A program made the position numbers and the translations under genes. Positions 22,389-23,897 of a stretch of 23,897 nt of DNA are shown piece by piece. Every line of letters begins with the position of its first letter. Position 1 is the first letter of the stretch. The DNA is from Lachnospiraceae bacterium (lineage in GTDB: Bacteria; Bacillota; Clostridia; Lachnospirales; Lachnospiraceae), in NCBI GenBank assembly GCA_009774235.1, contig VSNJ01000050.1:1-23897 (forward strand). The letters run 5' to 3'. Below the pieces are notes generated by a model, which did no database searches, was not told the DNA's origin, and saw nothing but the letters and a program-made list of their open reading frames with translations.

Positions 22389-23537
22389 ATGGCAGAGAAG
22401 AGAGATTATTATGAAGTCCTTGGCGTAAGCCGCCAGGCTTCTGATTCGGAGATTAAATCAGCATACCGTAAGCTGGCTAAAAAGTACCACCCTGATATTA
22501 ACCCAGGTGACAAAGAAGCAGAAGTAAAGTTTAAAGAGGCTTCTGAGGCTTATGCCGTGCTTAGTGATGCTGATAAGAAACGCCAGTATGACCAGTTCGG
22601 GCACGCTGCTTTTGAAGGCGGTGCAGGCGGTGGCGGATTTGATTTCAGTGGAATGGACATGGGTGATATCTTTGGGGATATCTTTGGAGACTTTTTCGGA
22701 GGCGGCCGTTCAAGGGCACAAAGTAACGGACCGATGAAAGGACAGAATGTACGTACAACAGTCAGGATTACATTTGAAGAGGCATGCTTTGGTATTGACA
22801 AAGAGATTGACATTACATTAAAAGAGGAATGTTCTAACTGTCATGGAACTGGGGCAAAACCTGGCACATCGCCTGAAACATGTTCAAAGTGCGGCGGCAA
22901 AGGCCAGGTAGTATTTACACAACAGTCATTGTTTGGTGTGGTAAGGAATGTACAGTCATGTCCTGACTGCCGGGGAACAGGTAAAATTATCAAGAGTAAA
23001 TGTACAGACTGCAGTGGTACAGGGTATGTAAGCAAACGCAAGAAGATTTCAGTATCAATTCCTGCTGGAATAGACAATGGCCAGTGTGTAAGGATACGTG
23101 ATAAAGGTGAGCCAGGTGTAAATGGTGGCAGCAGGGGGGATTTGCTTGTGGAAGTGCTTGTAAGCAGGCATCCGCTGTTCCAGCGCCAGGACAGGGACAT
23201 ATATTCTACAGCGCCTGTTACATTTGTACAGGCAGCACTTGGTGGCGATGTGCATATTAAGACAATAGATGGTGAAGTTATTTACAATGTTAAGCCAGGC
23301 ACACAGACTGATACAAGGGTACGTTTAAGGAATAAGGGTGTTCCTTCACTCCGTAATAAGCAGGTACGTGGTGACCACTATGTAACCCTTGTGGTACAGG
23401 TACCAACCCAGCTTACACAGGAACAGAAAGACATATTGTTACAATTTGACAAGGCTGTAAATGGTGAAAGCCAGGCAGATGAAACAGAAGATGAAAAGCC
23501 AAAAGGAAAATCTAAGAGAAAACCATGGAAAAAATAA
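22389..23537 (+). CDS. dnaJ: Chaperone protein DnaJ (Hsp40)
   Basis: This 382-residue co-chaperone delivers substrates to DnaK and stimulates its ATPase. Domains in order are the J domain with the HPD motif at residues 34-36 (KKYHPDINPG), a Gly/Phe-rich linker (GGGFDFSGMDMGDIFGDIFG), a zinc-binding domain with four CxxCxGxG repeats (CSNCHGTG, CSKCGGKG, CPDCRGTG, CTDCSGTG), and the C-terminal substrate domains. It is a full type I DnaJ. The ATG follows AGGGGAG by 8 bases. It is the last gene of the operon; a strong terminator lies ~50 bases downstream. Confidence 0.97.
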   Translation: MAEKRDYYEVLGVSRQASDSEIKSAYRKLAKKYHPDINPGDKEAEVKFKEASEAYAVLSDADKKRQYDQFGHAAFEGGAGGGGFDFSGMDMGDIFGDIFGDFFGGGRSRAQSNGPMKGQNVRTTVRITFEEACFGIDKEIDITLKEECSNCHGTGAKPGTSPETCSKCGGKGQVVFTQQSLFGVVRNVQSCPDCRGTGKIIKSKCTDCSGTGYVSKRKKISVSIPAGIDNGQCVRIRDKGEPGVNGGSRGDLLVEVLVSRHPLFQRQDRDIYSTAPVTFVQAALGGDVHIKTIDGEVIYNVKPGTQTDTRVRLRNKGVPSLRNKQVRGDHYVTLVVQVPTQLTQEQKDILLQFDKAVNGESQADETEDEKPKGKSKRKPWKK

Positions 23538-23584
23538 GTGTTAAAAAACTTGTATTATAAAATACAATAAAAGAGATAACATTT

Positions 23585-23620
23585 AAAAAAGGGACAGCAT
23601 AAAAGTGCTGTTCCTTTTTT
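23585..23620 (+). terminator. Intrinsic terminator of the heat-shock operon
   Basis: AAAAAAGGGACAGCA pairs with TGCTGTTCCTTTTTT around a 6-base loop: 15 pairs including one G-U, ending in six T. The A-run on the other side makes it potentially bidirectional. Confidence 0.9.
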
Positions 23621-23682
23621 AAATATACAAATTATCTGTTCTGGAAACAGATGTATTGTCCAGGTTTATAGTATGGTAAAAA

Positions 23683-23750
23683 ATTTTAACCTCATCAAGT
23701 AAGTCCCTGCCTGCAGGTAATGCGGATTGTGGATATCTGCCTGGTTATAT
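23683..23750 (-). repeat. Palindromic interspersed repeat (second family), copy 2, shortened
   Basis: Read in reverse, it matches 4932-4966 at about 77% over 35 bases (both contain GATAT-C-CAATC-GC and CCTGCA-GCAGG), and the end AGGGCTTACTTAATGAGGTT of copy 1 with few changes. The ~130 bases between these blocks in copy 1 are absent here. It lies just past the heat-shock terminator. Confidence 0.55.
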
Positions 23751-23897
23751 GCTGCCCTAAATTGTAAAAGTACAAATATTAACGTAAATATGGGCTTATA
23801 CGTAGATTTTTGTTGTAAATATTGTGCATATTGTATATTTTATATAAGTCTAAAAGTATTATTGCACAAACTAGAAAACAATTATTATTAATTAACC
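23751..23897. other. AT-rich end of window, nothing recognised
   Basis: No frame with a ribosome site starts here. An inverted pair TTGTGCA (23822-23828) and TGCACAA (23863-23869) is present in very AT-rich DNA; it may be a promoter or operator region for a gene beyond the window. Confidence 0.4.

Overview
The window looks like the chromosome of a motile, low-GC Gram-positive Clostridia, most probably a Lachnospiraceae-type gut or rumen anaerobe. This is inferred from AT-rich DNA with heavy AGG (Arg) and ATA (Ile) use, strong AGGAGG-type ribosome sites, the hrcA-grpE-dnaK-dnaJ order behind a CIRCE operator, GatCAB, LL-diaminopimelate aminotransferase, a FliK-like protein, a chemoreceptor and a plant-polysaccharide glycosidase. 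The species cannot be named from sequence alone.

Layout. 1-1301: a Sel1-repeat protein with an unrecognised N-terminal half. 1428-4609: a large GH127-type beta-L-arabinofuranosidase gene with no signal peptide or ribosome site at its 5' end; its 3' end stops beside a repeat, so it is probably a decayed or rearranged gene. 4567-5310: a repeat-rich spacer holding two copies of a long-hairpin (MITE-like) repeat, a second palindromic repeat, and a small transcription unit with its own promoter and terminator around an odd proline-type tRNA. 5342-8424: a chemoreceptor plus a sugar-binding lipoprotein, probably cotranscribed. 8556-14497: dapL, a DUF1002 secreted protein, gatC-gatA-gatB and a PilZ protein, all co-directional and closely spaced.

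14498-16061 is a second accessory spacer with two more copies of the hairpin repeat, another inverted repeat, and a compact locus matching a type I toxin-antitoxin system: a 38-residue holin-like membrane peptide on the minus strand, facing a short convergent antisense RNA with its own promoter and terminator. A lone FliK-like gene lies on the minus strand at 16062-18242. The heat-shock operon hrcA-grpE-dnaK-dnaJ fills 18367-23620, with a CIRCE operator, several leader and spacer hairpins and a final strong terminator. The last 280 bases hold a shortened copy of the palindromic repeat and no recognisable gene.

Functionally, most of the window is housekeeping: protein folding, Gln-tRNA/Asn-tRNA amidation, lysine and cell-wall precursor synthesis, motility and chemotaxis. 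The most interesting material is in the two spacers: the toxin/antisense pair, the Pro-type tRNA with predicted anticodon UAG, and the repeat families whose internal hairpins covary between copies.
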